Assembly: GCA_027575765.1 (NCBI GenBank)
Contig: JANBPT010000181.1
Location: 1-60,519 of the forward strand
Direction of reading: 5' to 3'
Source of the DNA: Tieghemiomyces parasiticus
Lineage: Eukaryota > Kickxellomycota > Dimargaritomycetes > Dimargaritales > Dimargaritaceae
DNA length: 60,519 nt
A program made the position numbers and the translations under genes. This document shows, one piece after another, positions 10,720-23,368 of the stretch (positions within the stretch are counted from its first letter, which is position 1; each line of letters starts with the position of its first letter). The notes beneath the pieces were generated by a model. That model was not told where the DNA came from. It saw only the letters and a program-made list of their open reading frames with translations, and made no database searches.

Positions 10720-11860
10720 GGTCAAATAGTGATGCGTAGCGATGATACAGGGGACGAGGATTGAGTGCTAGCCTACAACTGGGCGTGTAGAGGTGGGCGG
10801 AATTCGGATATGCGCACGCTGGACAAGTCAACGGGAGAGGTAAACGGAGAAGGTAATGGGGGAGAAAAAAGTCAGGAGCTCCAGGGCTGAGCAAGAGGGG
10901 GTGCGTGGGAGGTTAGTGGGGTTTAGCGTGCTAAATGTATCAGACAAACTAAGGGGATAAGTGCGGTCACTAGAGCGATGGACTGACGACGAGGAGAGGA
11001 TTAGTGCTAAGGGTGTACAGTGGCAAGCGGGATGGCCTCCCCTCGCCTGTGGCAACCTCCGCCGGTCTATTTAAAGGACCTGCGTATGCAAGCCGGCGGG
11101 TGGAGTCGGCAGGTGACCCTCAATACAGCTACATCGGCGCGGGACGGGTGGGGGGTATTATAAGCAGGTACGAACGTGCCCCAATTTGGGTAAGTGTGAT
11201 GTGGGTAGGTGTGGAGAAGATGGACTGCGTAATACGGTGCTCAAGTAAGTTGCTCTTTTGGCCATTACACTTGTCGGGTCGCCATCCCCCCCTTAATCCC
11301 ACAAACGTATGGCGCATCAATTGCGTCAATCCCGCACCTAATGTAATGATGACCAAACTGTGGGACCGCAGGGGACGACGTGCAGTGGAGTAAGGTAGAC
11401 ATGTACAATGCTAGGCAACCCCGGTCGTTATCCATGGGAGGAAAGCCGGCAGTCTCTAACCCTTGTTCACTAATTCCAGCCCAGGAGGTGTAGGCTCCGC
11501 TACTGCGTCCCGGCTGGAATTGACGGACGGAGTGGCATACCTGTAGATTGGATTGAGTTCTAGGCGCATACATGATGGGCCTGGAGGCCAGGGCGCTAGG
11601 CGACTAGCAAGAGGAGGGGAAGGTGAGTAGTTAGTACCCCCACATCAGGCCCAGGAATCTTGGCCCATGGAAACATTCGACCGCCGACCTCCTGCCCCCG
11701 TCGCAGTACTGCATCTCGGCCAAAGCATCCTCTCACTAATTATTGTGCATCATCACCATCGACACGTCCGCATCAACCGACCACACCCACTATATCGCCC
11801 AAAACCTGTCACAATTGACCACTCACGTTTTGCTGCTAAACCCCCTCTCATTCTCCGCGC
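10720..11860. promoter_or_regulatory. Divergent intergenic region between RNASEH2C and RIC1
   Basis: This 1.1 kb lies between two divergently transcribed genes and should hold both promoters. Neither strand shows a recognisable coding segment. The last 200 bases before RIC1 are C/T-rich on the plus strand. I could identify no specific factor site. Confidence 0.4.
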
Positions 11861-14800
11861 ATGTACTGGCGCCTGGCCCAACCTAAGGTCCTGGCCTTGG
11901 ACGAAGCAGTCCGGGTAGTCGGCGGTCGGAGTGCCACCCAGCAACCGCTCGGCAAGCCCAGTGGCCGACCGGTCCTCCGCCTGGCGGCCAGCGCCGACCG
12001 CACGCTACTCCTGGCCATGACTTGCTCCGACGTGTACCTCTGGTCCCTTCAACCGTTCGCCCTTCTGGCCGTTGAGTTGGCAACCACGACGCTTATCCAA
12101 GAGGTCGGCGTGTTCCAGGACGTGGTGTGGCAACCCACCCACCACCCGCACCGCCGCGAGTTCGCAGTCGTGACGTCACATGGATACGTACGAAGGTACT
12201 GGGTCGTCGAAACCGACCGCACCGCCTACGGGTACGCGTTTGGCACCAACCCGCATTACTATGTGCCGGGCCCGGCCGAGGAGCACGGGATTCGGGTGTA
12301 TACAATTCGGATCATCCGTTCCGATCGGTGCCTGCCGGCGACCGCGCGGTTGACGACGGTCCAAGCCACTGACTGCGCAATCCTTATCTTTGTGCGTAAC
12401 CCCGGTGGCGTACTGCGTATACCTTGGTCCGCGGGGGACCGAGCTGGCCCAACGGTAGGTCCTGCAAGTGTCAGTCCTGACACCCCTCTGCTCGAGGAGG
12501 ACGAGGCCGCGGCCAAACGGACCGCATCACCCGCATACTACGCCGCAGCCGAGTGGTACCCGGTCCAGACGATGCCGTGGCTCACCACCGCCGACGGGCA
12601 CGTCACTCACGCCGCTTGGGACCCCTGGTCAGATACTTGGTGCTGGGTAGCGGACTGTGGTAAGGTCTGCCTGGTCCGCCTCGCGCCGGCGGATCCGAGT
12701 GAGGTATCCTTAGCGCCGATCTCTCCGCTCGGAAGGTCCAGCGTAAACCACCCCGCCGCGTGCTCTACATTACGGTGGGTTGGCACTGGCACCCTCCTTC
12801 CTAACGAGCCGCCACATCAAAACGGTGTCGCTCCAACTATCAGCGCCCTGGCGGTCAACCCCCCTTTCGCCATGGCGGCCGTGGCCACGGACCGGGGTGA
12901 GATCTTTCTGTACGCCGTCAGCGCTCGCCGCCATGACCTTACTTTCTCACACTGGCTAGCCCTACCAATTATCGGTCCTTGCCAAGACAAGTCTATAGTT
13001 ACCGTGACGGCTCTCACCTGGTCGCCCGACGGCCTACTACTTACTGCCATCACGTTTTCCGGCCAAGTCTACCAGTGGACCGTTTATGGCAGCTTCATTG
13101 GCCGGTTCACCCTGTCCGCATCCCCCGTCTCTCTACCTTTCACTGGTCCTGGCCCTCACGGCACCACCCGGGCGGCCCCATCAGCTCCTATCCTCGGCCC
13201 GTGGGTCCCGATCAACGCTGTCCCGTTTTGGGATGAAAGCGGCACTGAGCTACTCCTCCCACTCGCCGGCAACGCCCCAACACAACCCTCCCCCCCAAAG
13301 GTCCCTTTAGCTCTTGACAGCTTGTACAGCTGTGGGTTCGCCCGCGCTTTGGTGGCCACCCAACCCTCTCTCTCGAACCACCAGCGGCTCATCCTCCAGT
13401 CCAGTTGGCATCTCATCATGGGGCCCCACAATTTGACTGCGGATCCCGACACTACTAGCACCTCTGGGCTGCCATCTCTCAGTAATCTGGCGGAAACGGA
13501 TCCAGTCGAGCCGGCCTGGCCGCTCGCCCCGCAACCCTTTCCTCTACTTGCGCCTCACGACGAGGCTTCGAACTCTGCAGCCGCGGTTAATCGGTCAATC
13601 GGGTCTAGCAATCCAGACCTCGCTTGGCAATTCGTCCCGTATCCGCCGGTCTACCTGGCTGGTAACTGGCCCATCCGGTACACTGCCACCGACGCACACC
13701 AGCGCTACGTCGCTGTGGCCGGTCGCCGCGGGTTTTGCTACTACAGTCGGGCTTCCCACCGCTGGAAACTGTTTGGCAACCAGGCGGCCGAGCAGAGCTT
13801 TCGGGTTCAAGGCGGGCTGGCTTGGTACCACCATTGGCTCATCGTGATCTGCAACCTGCACCCTGACGCCGACGAGCCCGATTCCAGTTTTAATCTACCA
13901 CCAGCGGCAGGGGAGGATGAAGGCGTTGGGGCGGCCCACACTACACAGGGCAAACTGCAGTCTTCCGCTAACCCTACGGCCTACCGCCACACCCGCCAGC
14001 GTCTGGGTCTCCTGGCCCAAACCTACCAGAAAACCGAACTGCGCATCTACAGCCGGGTGGCAGGAGGAGGTCTAGGCGACCATAATGTGGTGCTCCGGCG
14101 CGCTTTACCCGCCCCTGTGCTCCGTTTAGACGTCCAAGGCGACCACCTACTTATCCTCGACAGCGACGGTCATCTGGAAGAGTTTTTACTGTCGTCTCCT
14201 GTGAGTCGGGGGATCCCACGACACCGGGCGCGTAGTATGGCCGGTGGTAGTCAACCCTCGTCCACTACCCTCACCCTTAATCATAACCGCCGGTGGACAG
14301 TGCACTCCATTGCCGCCGACCCTTGGTATATCCGTGGGTTCAGTCGGTCGTCGTGGCACCCTGGAGGTGATGGTATTGCCCGTCATCTTGGTAGTGCCAC
14401 CCTCTTACCCCAACCGGCACTCACGATCCAGGTCGGTGGTAAACTGGTGGCCCTGCTGCCGGGAACCGGCCGACACCCGCCTACGACGACGGTCCGGGAC
14501 ATGGCACACAGTGTGACCCGCTCTCCGTCCCGCCGCCGCTCATCCACCACTGCTCTCACCGCCCACGCCGTTACCTTGGCCCGCCGTGTTGAATTCTTTG
14601 TGGCCTCGCGACTCTACTTTACTCCGCGGGCCGCGGTGGCCTGGGTTCTAGCCTATGATACCCCCGTCGCGTTAGCGGAGGAGGCCCAGCCCCGGAAATA
14701 CCGTCCGATCCTTAACCTCGCCAAAGCGACTGGAGTGGACCTGAGTGATGACCTAGCCCGCCAGGCTGTACTCGACGAGTTGCCTGAGACTGACCTGGCG

Positions 14801-15832
14801 GGTAACTCGACCGAACCCGCCCCCTCCATCACCACCGCCACTACCACCAACGTCACCTCCACCATTGTCTCGTCCCGCCGGGCCACCTCTATCGCCCCAC
14901 AATTACGCCTGGTTCTCGTTCGCCCGGCTGCGGACAAGCCTCACGGCGACGGTGACCGATCTCCTCTACTACCCACCCCCGTCATGGAAACCCTCCCAGT
15001 GACGGTCGATTTCTACCCGCTCGGTGTGGTAGACGAACAAGGCTTAGTCTTTGGCATGGAACTGGCCCTCGAGGATGACGATCTCGAGGGTGATAATATG
15101 GCCACCGGTGCCGTCCCATCAGGACCGCTCCTCTTCGACCTGGCCAAACGCACCCAGCTGCTGGTCCACCACGTGGTTCGCTATCTCTTGGCACATCCAG
15201 CCCGCGCTGGCAATCTTGACGTCTACGGCGGTTCTTTTGCCGGCCTTCACGATGACTTGGGCGATGAAGACGACGACCGGCACGACGCCGTCGCGACCTA
15301 CGTTGAAGCTGGTACACTTGACGATGCCTGGGCCTACTTGGCCTACTTTGAACGCTACCCGTACTTCTCGCATATCCTTGAGCTCCTCCTGCACATTATT
15401 ATTGAGGATGAGGCCTCCCGCCGAGTTTCTCCGACAGGCTTCGACGCTCTGCTCCCGGTCTGTACCGCCCTGATCCGCGACCGCTACGAAGCTTACTTGC
15501 CTGAGGTCGTGGTCCGCTGGGCCCGTAAATCCGAACCGGCTCTATGGAGCCATTTGTTCCGCGCCCTCGAACCGCCGCGCACGTTTTTTGGCCGGTGTTT
15601 GGCCCAGCCCGGTCGGTTGCGGACCGCTGCTGAGGCCCTAATTGTGATGCAGACATTGCTGTCGATCGACGAGAGTACTGAGTGTTTGCTGAGGTTGCTT
15701 AAGGCTGCCGTGCATACGAGGGATCGGGGATTGTGTAAGGATCTGGTGCAGTTCCTCGGAGCTATTGCCGCATCGGACCCTCAATTACAGGTAACCCTTC
15801 ATTCACTAGGCATACCTGCGGCCAGCGACTAG
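11861..15832 (+). CDS. RIC1: RIC1-family guanine nucleotide exchange factor subunit (Ypt6/Rab6)
   Basis: 1323 residues (yeast Ric1 about 1056, human about 1423). The protein opens MYWRLAQPKVL, close to the family start. The N-terminal half contains WD/beta-propeller blades, for example SADRTLLLAMTCSDVYLWSL near residue 45 and VTALTWSPDGLLLTAITFSG near 390. The C-terminal alpha-solenoid (about residues 1085-1310) contains the family block ELLLHIIIEDEA and, near the end, LCKDLVQFLGAI. Ric1 with Rgp1 activates Ypt6 at the late Golgi for endosome-to-Golgi retrieval. Low-complexity inserts lie around residues 880-910 and 975-1010. The read-through stop is at 15832. An alternative 3' intron from 15791 (GTAACC) to 15909 (CCTCAG) is in frame and would replace the last residues with a short tail ending at 15981; I favour read-through. 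Confidence 0.88.
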   Translation: MYWRLAQPKVLALDEAVRVVGGRSATQQPLGKPSGRPVLRLAASADRTLLLAMTCSDVYLWSLQPFALLAVELATTTLIQEVGVFQDVVWQPTHHPHRREFAVVTSHGYVRRYWVVETDRTAYGYAFGTNPHYYVPGPAEEHGIRVYTIRIIRSDRCLPATARLTTVQATDCAILIFVRNPGGVLRIPWSAGDRAGPTVGPASVSPDTPLLEEDEAAAKRTASPAYYAAAEWYPVQTMPWLTTADGHVTHAAWDPWSDTWCWVADCGKVCLVRLAPADPSEVSLAPISPLGRSSVNHPAACSTLRWVGTGTLLPNEPPHQNGVAPTISALAVNPPFAMAAVATDRGEIFLYAVSARRHDLTFSHWLALPIIGPCQDKSIVTVTALTWSPDGLLLTAITFSGQVYQWTVYGSFIGRFTLSASPVSLPFTGPGPHGTTRAAPSAPILGPWVPINAVPFWDESGTELLLPLAGNAPTQPSPPKVPLALDSLYSCGFARALVATQPSLSNHQRLILQSSWHLIMGPHNLTADPDTTSTSGLPSLSNLAETDPVEPAWPLAPQPFPLLAPHDEASNSAAAVNRSIGSSNPDLAWQFVPYPPVYLAGNWPIRYTATDAHQRYVAVAGRRGFCYYSRASHRWKLFGNQAAEQSFRVQGGLAWYHHWLIVICNLHPDADEPDSSFNLPPAAGEDEGVGAAHTTQGKLQSSANPTAYRHTRQRLGLLAQTYQKTELRIYSRVAGGGLGDHNVVLRRALPAPVLRLDVQGDHLLILDSDGHLEEFLLSSPVSRGIPRHRARSMAGGSQPSSTTLTLNHNRRWTVHSIAADPWYIRGFSRSSWHPGGDGIARHLGSATLLPQPALTIQVGGKLVALLPGTGRHPPTTTVRDMAHSVTRSPSRRRSSTTALTAHAVTLARRVEFFVASRLYFTPRAAVAWVLAYDTPVALAEEAQPRKYRPILNLAKATGVDLSDDLARQAVLDELPETDLAGNSTEPAPSITTATTTNVTSTIVSSRRATSIAPQLRLVLVRPAADKPHGDGDRSPLLPTPVMETLPVTVDFYPLGVVDEQGLVFGMELALEDDDLEGDNMATGAVPSGPLLFDLAKRTQLLVHHVVRYLLAHPARAGNLDVYGGSFAGLHDDLGDEDDDRHDAVATYVEAGTLDDAWAYLAYFERYPYFSHILELLLHIIIEDEASRRVSPTGFDALLPVCTALIRDRYEAYLPEVVVRWARKSEPALWSHLFRALEPPRTFFGRCLAQPGRLRTAAEALIVMQTLLSIDESTECLLRLLKAAVHTRDRGLCKDLVQFLGAIAASDPQLQVTLHSLGIPAASD

Positions 15833-16250
15833 CGCTAATGAGCCCTGGGACGTAACGCCTATATAAATGTAAGTTCAATCCAGCACTGCTGATTCTGCTC
15901 CATCCTCAGTGGAGCTCAACAATATACATTTCAAAACCACCATCACCAAGCCATGGGGGAGGTTTGCGCACGACAGTTTAATTACTGGGGACGATTAAGG
16001 CAGCATTGGGATCACAGACGTGATAAGGAGCGGGAGTGCTCTGGAACGTCCGGGGCACTATGAAGGGTTTATCTACCTACAAGACACGTACAGTATATAT
16101 AGATTACACACGGGACAGGTTTGTGAAGCGAGTAGGCGATTGAGGAAGTGGAAGTTTTTAGTGGTGGGCAAGACAGACACCTAAAAACTAAACTACGACC
16201 TCTCTTTCCCAAAAAAAATAATTAATTGAATGAGAGGAGGGGCGATCCGT
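15833..16250. other. Convergent 3' region between RIC1 and TIF6
   Basis: A short AT-rich spacer between convergent genes. A polypyrimidine-AG sequence at about 15890-15909 looks like a 3' splice site and underlies the alternative RIC1 end. An A-rich run with AATTAATTGAATG near 16209-16230 lies just past the TIF6 stop codon. Confidence 0.4.
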
Positions 16251-16988
16251 TTAGCTGTAGGTATCGACCAGAGCGTCCCGGAGGTCGCCAACGATGGCGG
16301 AGGGCTGACTGTCCTGGAGTTTGAATATTGACTCCACGACGGATAGCTCGGTACTGGTGGTGTCGAGGCCAGCAAAGGCGCTCCAATCGTTCACGACCAG
16401 ACCGGCGCCGATGACGTCGGAACCACGATTCACGGTACCTGCCACCAGGGGGATCTGGAGTAGGGACGAAAGCTCATCCTGGTCCTGGATACTCGTCTGC
16501 GGGTGCACCAGGCCGCCTTGGTTACTAATGGCACAGTAGCTGCCCACCAGCACGTTATCGGCGATGGTCTGACGGAACACTTCGACCTTGAGTACGTCCT
16601 GGATAATCTCCTCGGTCTCGCGGTCAATATCTGGGTGCACTAGGGCGACGTAGTCATTACAGGCGATGACGTTGCCTAGGGCCGAGAGGCGCTCTTCGAC
16701 GCGCTGGACGGCCACGGAATCGGGCAAAGAGTTGCGCAGGTGCTGAAGTTCCTGGTCGGTGGTGGCACCAGGGACCAGGAGCCCGTGACGGTTGCCCGCG
16801 GTCAGTCGGCCAATGATCCGAGTGCCAGCGATGGAAGTGTGGATAACGGGGATCACGTCAGCAAGCTCGGATTCAAAGACGCTGTAAAAATTCTCGGAGC
16901 CACCTACAGCCACCAGGCAGTAGCCGTTGGTGAGCTTGGAGAACACACCGATCTCGTTGGTGTTTTCAAATTGCGCGCGAACCGCCAT
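16251..16988 (-). CDS. TIF6: Translation initiation factor 6 (eIF6/Tif6)
   Basis: 245 residues in one exon, exactly the usual length of the family (245 in yeast and human). The start [20 protein letters not shown] and the internal blocks NGLLVP-like ([14 protein letters not shown]), [32 protein letters not shown] and [14 protein letters not shown] match the pentein-fold repeats of eIF6. The protein binds the 60S subunit in nucleolus and cytoplasm, is needed for pre-60S maturation and prevents premature joining to 40S; it is released by Sdo1 and Efl1. The ATG at 16988 is certain. No intron is seen. Confidence 0.97.
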   Translation of the reverse strand: MAVRAQFENTNEIGVFSKLTNGYCLVAVGGSENFYSVFESELADVIPVIHTSIAGTRIIGRLTAGNRHGLLVPGATTDQELQHLRNSLPDSVAVQRVEERLSALGNVIACNDYVALVHPDIDRETEEIIQDVLKVEVFRQTIADNVLVGSYCAISNQGGLVHPQTSIQDQDELSSLLQIPLVAGTVNRGSDVIGAGLVVNDWSAFAGLDTTSTELSVVESIFKLQDSQPSAIVGDLRDALVDTYS

Positions 16989-18486
16989 GTGGATATTGAC
17001 CGGTGTAGATTGAGGTGGGGGTACGGCGGGAATGTAAATATAAGGGGGGGAGAGAAAAGGGGTGGTGGTTGGCGAGCTGAGTGAAAGATGCTGCTATAGA
17101 TGCTAAAGGATGACCGGGTGAAGTAGACGTGGGGCGGCGGGTGTAGGTGGTGCGAGGGCCCAAGAGTAGGTTGGCTTGCAGTGTGGCGGTCTGTGAGGTT
17201 TTGTGTGCTATTTTTTTCCACACAGCTGGGTGGGCTGGGGCTTATAAATCGACGCCCACCGTCTCTATGCGTCATGCGCGAGATAGGGTGTAGATTGCCA
17301 AAGTCAATGGCCGCTGACTTTTTTTTTTCTTCTTCACTGGCCTTTAACGGGGAAGGAAGAAAAAAGGCCCTGGAAAAAGAGGGGAGAACACTGCGGCATG
17401 GGAGGCTGGTAGCATGGCTGCCTTGAAAAAGCGTTGATTGGACCCCGCAGCCATTCAAGCATGGGCGAACAAGGCAAGTGTGGCAAGCGGAACTCTGCCC
17501 TGCTCGCATATCTGCTCTGATACATGTAGGGGACTTGGTGGGCGGGCCATCCATGCCGACAATCGTTTAAGCTGCGGCAGCCCTTTATTCAGAGCACCCC
17601 TGTATAACGAGCTGCGGAATGGCGGCATAGCGTGCTGCGGTAGCATACAGGTTTCAATGGCAGGGGACAGAGGCTTGGCCAACAGTGGATAGACAGTCCG
17701 TGCAACGCAAGGCACATGAGTTGGATTGCCGTTCACCCTGGAAGCCAGTCTAGGTCTGTTGTAGCAGGTTATGGGCCGCTGCCATTGAAGCGTGTCCGCT
17801 AGGTGCCAGTAGGCAAAACGATGCAAGAGTTGCCCCCGGTTGGTTGACCAACGGACCGCTGTGCCACTGGAGTATCCGATGCATCGCCGTATGCCCCGAT
17901 AGGGCTGGAACAGCAGTCCAGTGACAAGTTACGTGGGGTCCGAAGCCAAAGCCTAAGGAGTGCACACTGATAGGGGTGACTATTATAGATGACTCCCGCG
18001 TTACAAAGTGTAGGCGGAAGGTATAGCTCGACCCTTGTCTCCATGACATGCGGTCAAGAGACTGCGGTCGTTGACTCATGGGAGATTGTGGGCGGCATGC
18101 CAGGGCACCCAGCCACAATCAGGTCAAATGGGCCTCGGCATCCCGACCAGAATGTTTTGAAGGCACAAGGGGGCCAGCAGTTACAGGAGACGGCTTATTT
18201 TTTTTCGACAGGTGAATCGATCGCAGCATGAGCTCGATGCTCACAGCGCCCACCACGGTCGCTCCACCACAGGCCCCCATTCCCGCTGTCATTCACTCTC
18301 CCGATCTATCAGTATTTTGTACGCTACCTTGCCTCGCCGCTGGCCCCGTTGACGGCCAAACTCATTAACGCAAGCGCTTTATCGAACTTACTTTTCTGCA
18401 CTCAGCTCTCGCTTGAGATCGCTAGCCCAGCCGCGACGACGCCCTACCGTTTGTACTTCTAGCCTATTATCCGTCTCCCCTCGCGC
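16989..18486. promoter_or_regulatory. Divergent intergenic region between TIF6 and the PPR gene
   Basis: 1.5 kb between divergent genes. Close to TIF6 the plus strand is G/A-rich (a CT-rich leader for TIF6). A TATA-like ATTTATAAG on the minus strand lies at about 17241-17249. The centre (17.4-18.2 kb) has open frames on both strands, but with no domain, biased codon use or splice logic I can defend. The 150 bases before 18487 are C/T-rich, as expected for the PPR gene leader. Confidence 0.35.
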
Positions 18487-21414
18487 ATGCTTATCCGGTC
18501 ACTAGCGCTTCTCAAGGCCGCCGCCGGGCCGCCTCGGTTACGATCACCAAGACTAGTGCCGACGATCGCCCGGTCATTACAATGTCACCGACTAGTATCA
18601 ACACAGAGTCCTCGTCTCAGCTCTGAGGCGCCGACTGACCCTCCGGAGTCTCCCCAGCCAGACCACGATCCGGTGTCCACATCGTCTCAAGCCGACCGCC
18701 CGCCCTTACGGAGGGGTCGTACCAACCGACAGCTCAGCGGCCTACCACAGGCCGCCCTCGCCCGCAAGGCCACCAACCTGGAGAAGCGGCGGCTACTGAG
18801 GTGGCTGTCCTTCTCCGACCCCCGCTTCCGGACCGAGTTTCAAGACGTCTGGAGTCCCCAACACCGGCCTGCCGAGGCAGCCACCACCACCACCTCTAAA
18901 TCAATTTCAAACACTGACGATCCAGTGGCATTAGCATCTATATTGCCGGTCGATCGGTACCGAGTCAAGAACCTGTATAAGCTCCTGCGTAGTGAGCCCA
19001 GCCTCGAAATCGTCTGGGGGTTCTACAAAAAAGTCACCAAACATCCCAATTCCCGACGCCTCCTTCCACCCAGGTTCTACGAATGGTTCGCTCAGGTCCT
19101 CAACTACGAGCTCAACGACCCCGAACGGTCCGCCGGGGTGATGCAGTTGGGCGAGGACCTTCTTCAGTGCCACAACCAACGATTCACGTCCGACCAGTTC
19201 CTTGCCAGCTACATTGCCAGCCTCTACATCAAGGGCCACCCACGGCGCGCCCTCCAAACCCTCGAGCAGCAGCTGGCCCTGACCGATACCGAACGTGGGT
19301 TCAGGATCACCATCCGCCTCATGAATTATTACCTCCGGGCCCTTCTGGAGACGGGCCAGCTAGACGCCGCTGTCAAGCTGTACGACCGTCTGCAGGACCA
19401 CCCGGATCACCCGGCCGACGAATTCACTGCCTCGTTCATGATCCGCGGCCTGGCCACCCTCGGTATGAAGGAACAGGCCATTGAATGCTACCACCGGTTC
19501 ACGCAAAACTTTTCCGGGTTCGCCGACATTCTCGGCTTCAATTTTATCCTCTCGACCTTCGCCCACCTCCACGCCTACGACATGGTCCAGACGGTCCTTC
19601 GGGACATGAGCGCCCGCGACGTCGGGTTCGATGACGCCACCCTCACCATCCTCCTGGGCATCGTGGGCAAGGACAACAGCACCGACGGGCTACCACCAGC
19701 ATTTATGCGTGGCGTCTATGCCACCCTGACCGACGCCCGGGTTCAGATGGACCGGCCGCTTATCGAAGCCTTCGTCAAGGCCTTCGTGGGAGTTCATGAC
19801 TACGACACTGCGCAACGCGCCTACCAGACCCTGAAGGACCGCGGATTCTCCCCGGACCGCTACTTTTACGAAACGCTCACGAGTCGCCTGTTTGCCCAGG
19901 GCCACTTTGCCAAGGGCCTCAATCTTTACCACGACATGGTCAGGTGCGGTATCCCCCCTAGCGAGGTGGCCCAGGCCCAGGTCCTCAACGCCTACATGCG
20001 ACTGGATACGGGTCGGGCCGAGGAGTACCTAGAAATGATCCGCCAGGGTCAGCTCCAACCTAGCGTGTCCCTCTACAACGGCCTTATCTGTGGGTACGCC
20101 CGGACGGGTGATATGCCCGCGGCCCTGCGGATGTACCGCTCCCTGGTCGTCGTAGGCCCAACTCCCCACCCGACCCTGCGCCCTGATCTTTTCACGTACC
20201 TCGGGCTCTTCCAGGGGTTCTGTAACACTGGGGCCCGTCGGCAGCGGGCGGCGTATGGTGACTTCAGCCGCCCCCATGAGGCCACCCCGACCCAGTATCC
20301 TAATGTGTTCCCAGCGAACCCGACCCTCCGCTGCACCCCACTGACGGGTGCCGCGCGGGACCGGTACACCGCCGACGCCTCACACCCACGGCAGATCTAC
20401 CGCGAACTTCTAGCCCAGGCCCACATTGTACCCACCCTAGGCCTCTACGCCAGTATCCTCCGCAGCTTTATCGTGGAGGGTGACCTGGTCGGTTGCGAAC
20501 GAGCCTACGCCGACATGACTGGCTACTTCAAGTTGGTTCCAGACGACACCACCTACTCGGCCATGATCTTCGCATTTCTCCGGCGCGCGGATATTGGGTC
20601 GGCCGTGGATATCTTCCGGACCATGCGCCGGAACGGCGTCCGGCCCAGTACTGTGCTGTGCAACGCCCTCATCCGCGGCTTAAGTCGAGCCGATAGCGTC
20701 GACCGTGCCCTTGAAATCTTCCGGTGGATGACCAAGCCACCATCCGAAACGCATAAGCTGGACATGGACCGGAAACCAGCGACCGTCCGACCGCACCGCC
20801 CTACCTACGCTTCGCGCCGTATCGGTCGGTTCGCCATCCCTAAATTCAACCCGTTCCTCGATACTGATACCCACCAGCGCAATAATCATGCCCAGGGTGA
20901 TGAAGACGGGGATGGAAACCCTGCTTATGACCCCGACGCGCCCGACGACAATGCGGATGCCGACCTGACCATGGGCGACTTCGAGCCCGTCGCTCCGGAC
21001 GCCCACACCTACGAGGCCATAGTCAAAGGGCTGGTCACTAGCGGTCGCGTCCCGGAGGCCTACGAATGTCTCCGCGGAATGGGTGCGTGGGGCCTTCAAC
21101 CGAACCCGAGCACCATTAGCTACCTCATGAAACACCACGCCCGAGTCGGTGAGGTTGTCGAGGCCACCTCGTTGATTTCACACTTCACTGACGCCGAGGT
21201 CCGCCAGTTCCGCGCTCGCCACGACAGTCGCAATGCTGTGCTGGACTGCTTTAGGCACATCACACCCCGGGCAGCCGAGCCGTTAGGTCGTGCGGTTGAC
21301 GGGAGTGCCGGCGAGGAGTTTGAGATTGCCTCGTTGGATGTTAGGTTCGATCGATCGCAGCTAGGCCCTACCCCGAATTATCAACCCGTGACGGAATTTT
21401 TGAGATCACCATAA
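18487..21414 (+). CDS. Pentatricopeptide repeat (PPR) protein, probably mitochondrial
   Basis: 975 residues in one exon. The first 40 residues are rich in Arg, Ser and Leu without acidic residues, typical of a mitochondrial presequence. From about residue 155 onward many 35-residue helical hairpins with PPR character can be read, e.g. FTASFMIRGLATLGMKEQAI, TYSAMIFAFLRRADIGSAVD, LCNALIRGLSRADSVDRALE and TYEAIVKGLVTSGRVPEAYE. Between the last two of these lies an acidic insert (about residues 800-835, many Asp and Glu). Fungal PPR proteins bind organellar RNA and act in mitochondrial mRNA stability or translation. I cannot assign it to a named member (Pet309, Dmr or Ppr types). The ATG at 18487 is the first in frame and starts the presequence. 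Confidence 0.85.
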   Translation: MLIRSLALLKAAAGPPRLRSPRLVPTIARSLQCHRLVSTQSPRLSSEAPTDPPESPQPDHDPVSTSSQADRPPLRRGRTNRQLSGLPQAALARKATNLEKRRLLRWLSFSDPRFRTEFQDVWSPQHRPAEAATTTTSKSISNTDDPVALASILPVDRYRVKNLYKLLRSEPSLEIVWGFYKKVTKHPNSRRLLPPRFYEWFAQVLNYELNDPERSAGVMQLGEDLLQCHNQRFTSDQFLASYIASLYIKGHPRRALQTLEQQLALTDTERGFRITIRLMNYYLRALLETGQLDAAVKLYDRLQDHPDHPADEFTASFMIRGLATLGMKEQAIECYHRFTQNFSGFADILGFNFILSTFAHLHAYDMVQTVLRDMSARDVGFDDATLTILLGIVGKDNSTDGLPPAFMRGVYATLTDARVQMDRPLIEAFVKAFVGVHDYDTAQRAYQTLKDRGFSPDRYFYETLTSRLFAQGHFAKGLNLYHDMVRCGIPPSEVAQAQVLNAYMRLDTGRAEEYLEMIRQGQLQPSVSLYNGLICGYARTGDMPAALRMYRSLVVVGPTPHPTLRPDLFTYLGLFQGFCNTGARRQRAAYGDFSRPHEATPTQYPNVFPANPTLRCTPLTGAARDRYTADASHPRQIYRELLAQAHIVPTLGLYASILRSFIVEGDLVGCERAYADMTGYFKLVPDDTTYSAMIFAFLRRADIGSAVDIFRTMRRNGVRPSTVLCNALIRGLSRADSVDRALEIFRWMTKPPSETHKLDMDRKPATVRPHRPTYASRRIGRFAIPKFNPFLDTDTHQRNNHAQGDEDGDGNPAYDPDAPDDNADADLTMGDFEPVAPDAHTYEAIVKGLVTSGRVPEAYECLRGMGAWGLQPNPSTISYLMKHHARVGEVVEATSLISHFTDAEVRQFRARHDSRNAVLDCFRHITPRAAEPLGRAVDGSAGEEFEIASLDVRFDRSQLGPTPNYQPVTEFLRSP

Positions 21415-21821
21415 GGATGCATATTTTGGCGGCTCAGATAAAAAGGGAGGTGAGTGTCCCTTGGTCTGAGCGTGCAATGCATTTGTATAGGTACCAGGTA
21501 TAAAGGACCATTGTGTATGCAGTGCCGTACATTAAACACGGTTAGATGTGCTTTAGTTTCTGTGGTTGGAAGGGGACGGTGGTGACTTGGCTAATGTTTT
21601 CGAGGGCCTTAAAAATAGAAAAAGAAAAGGCAGGTGGCCATAAGGAGAGTCTAAGGCTTTGAGAACTGGCTCGCGTAATTCGGGCGAGTTCCACATCACC
21701 CTTTTTTTTTTTACAAGTTGGCCAGCTGGCTTTTACTCCACATTCCGTGCCCTGCCCATACCTTGCCTTTTCACATTTTGCTGCTTAGTCCATTTCCCTA
21801 TATTCCCTTGCTTTTCTCACC
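21415..21821. promoter_or_regulatory. Spacer before RVB2
   Basis: About 400 bases holding the 3' end of the PPR transcript and the RVB2 promoter. A T-run occurs near 21703-21712, and T/C-rich sequence leads into the CACCATGG start context of RVB2. No gene is seen. Confidence 0.4.

Positions 21822-23368
<1,547 letters not shown>

Noticed and set aside
17455..18118. Minus-strand open frames between TIF6 and the PPR gene
   Set aside because: Amino-acid composition is not protein-like, with no start context or splice partner. The region is better explained as a divergent promoter.
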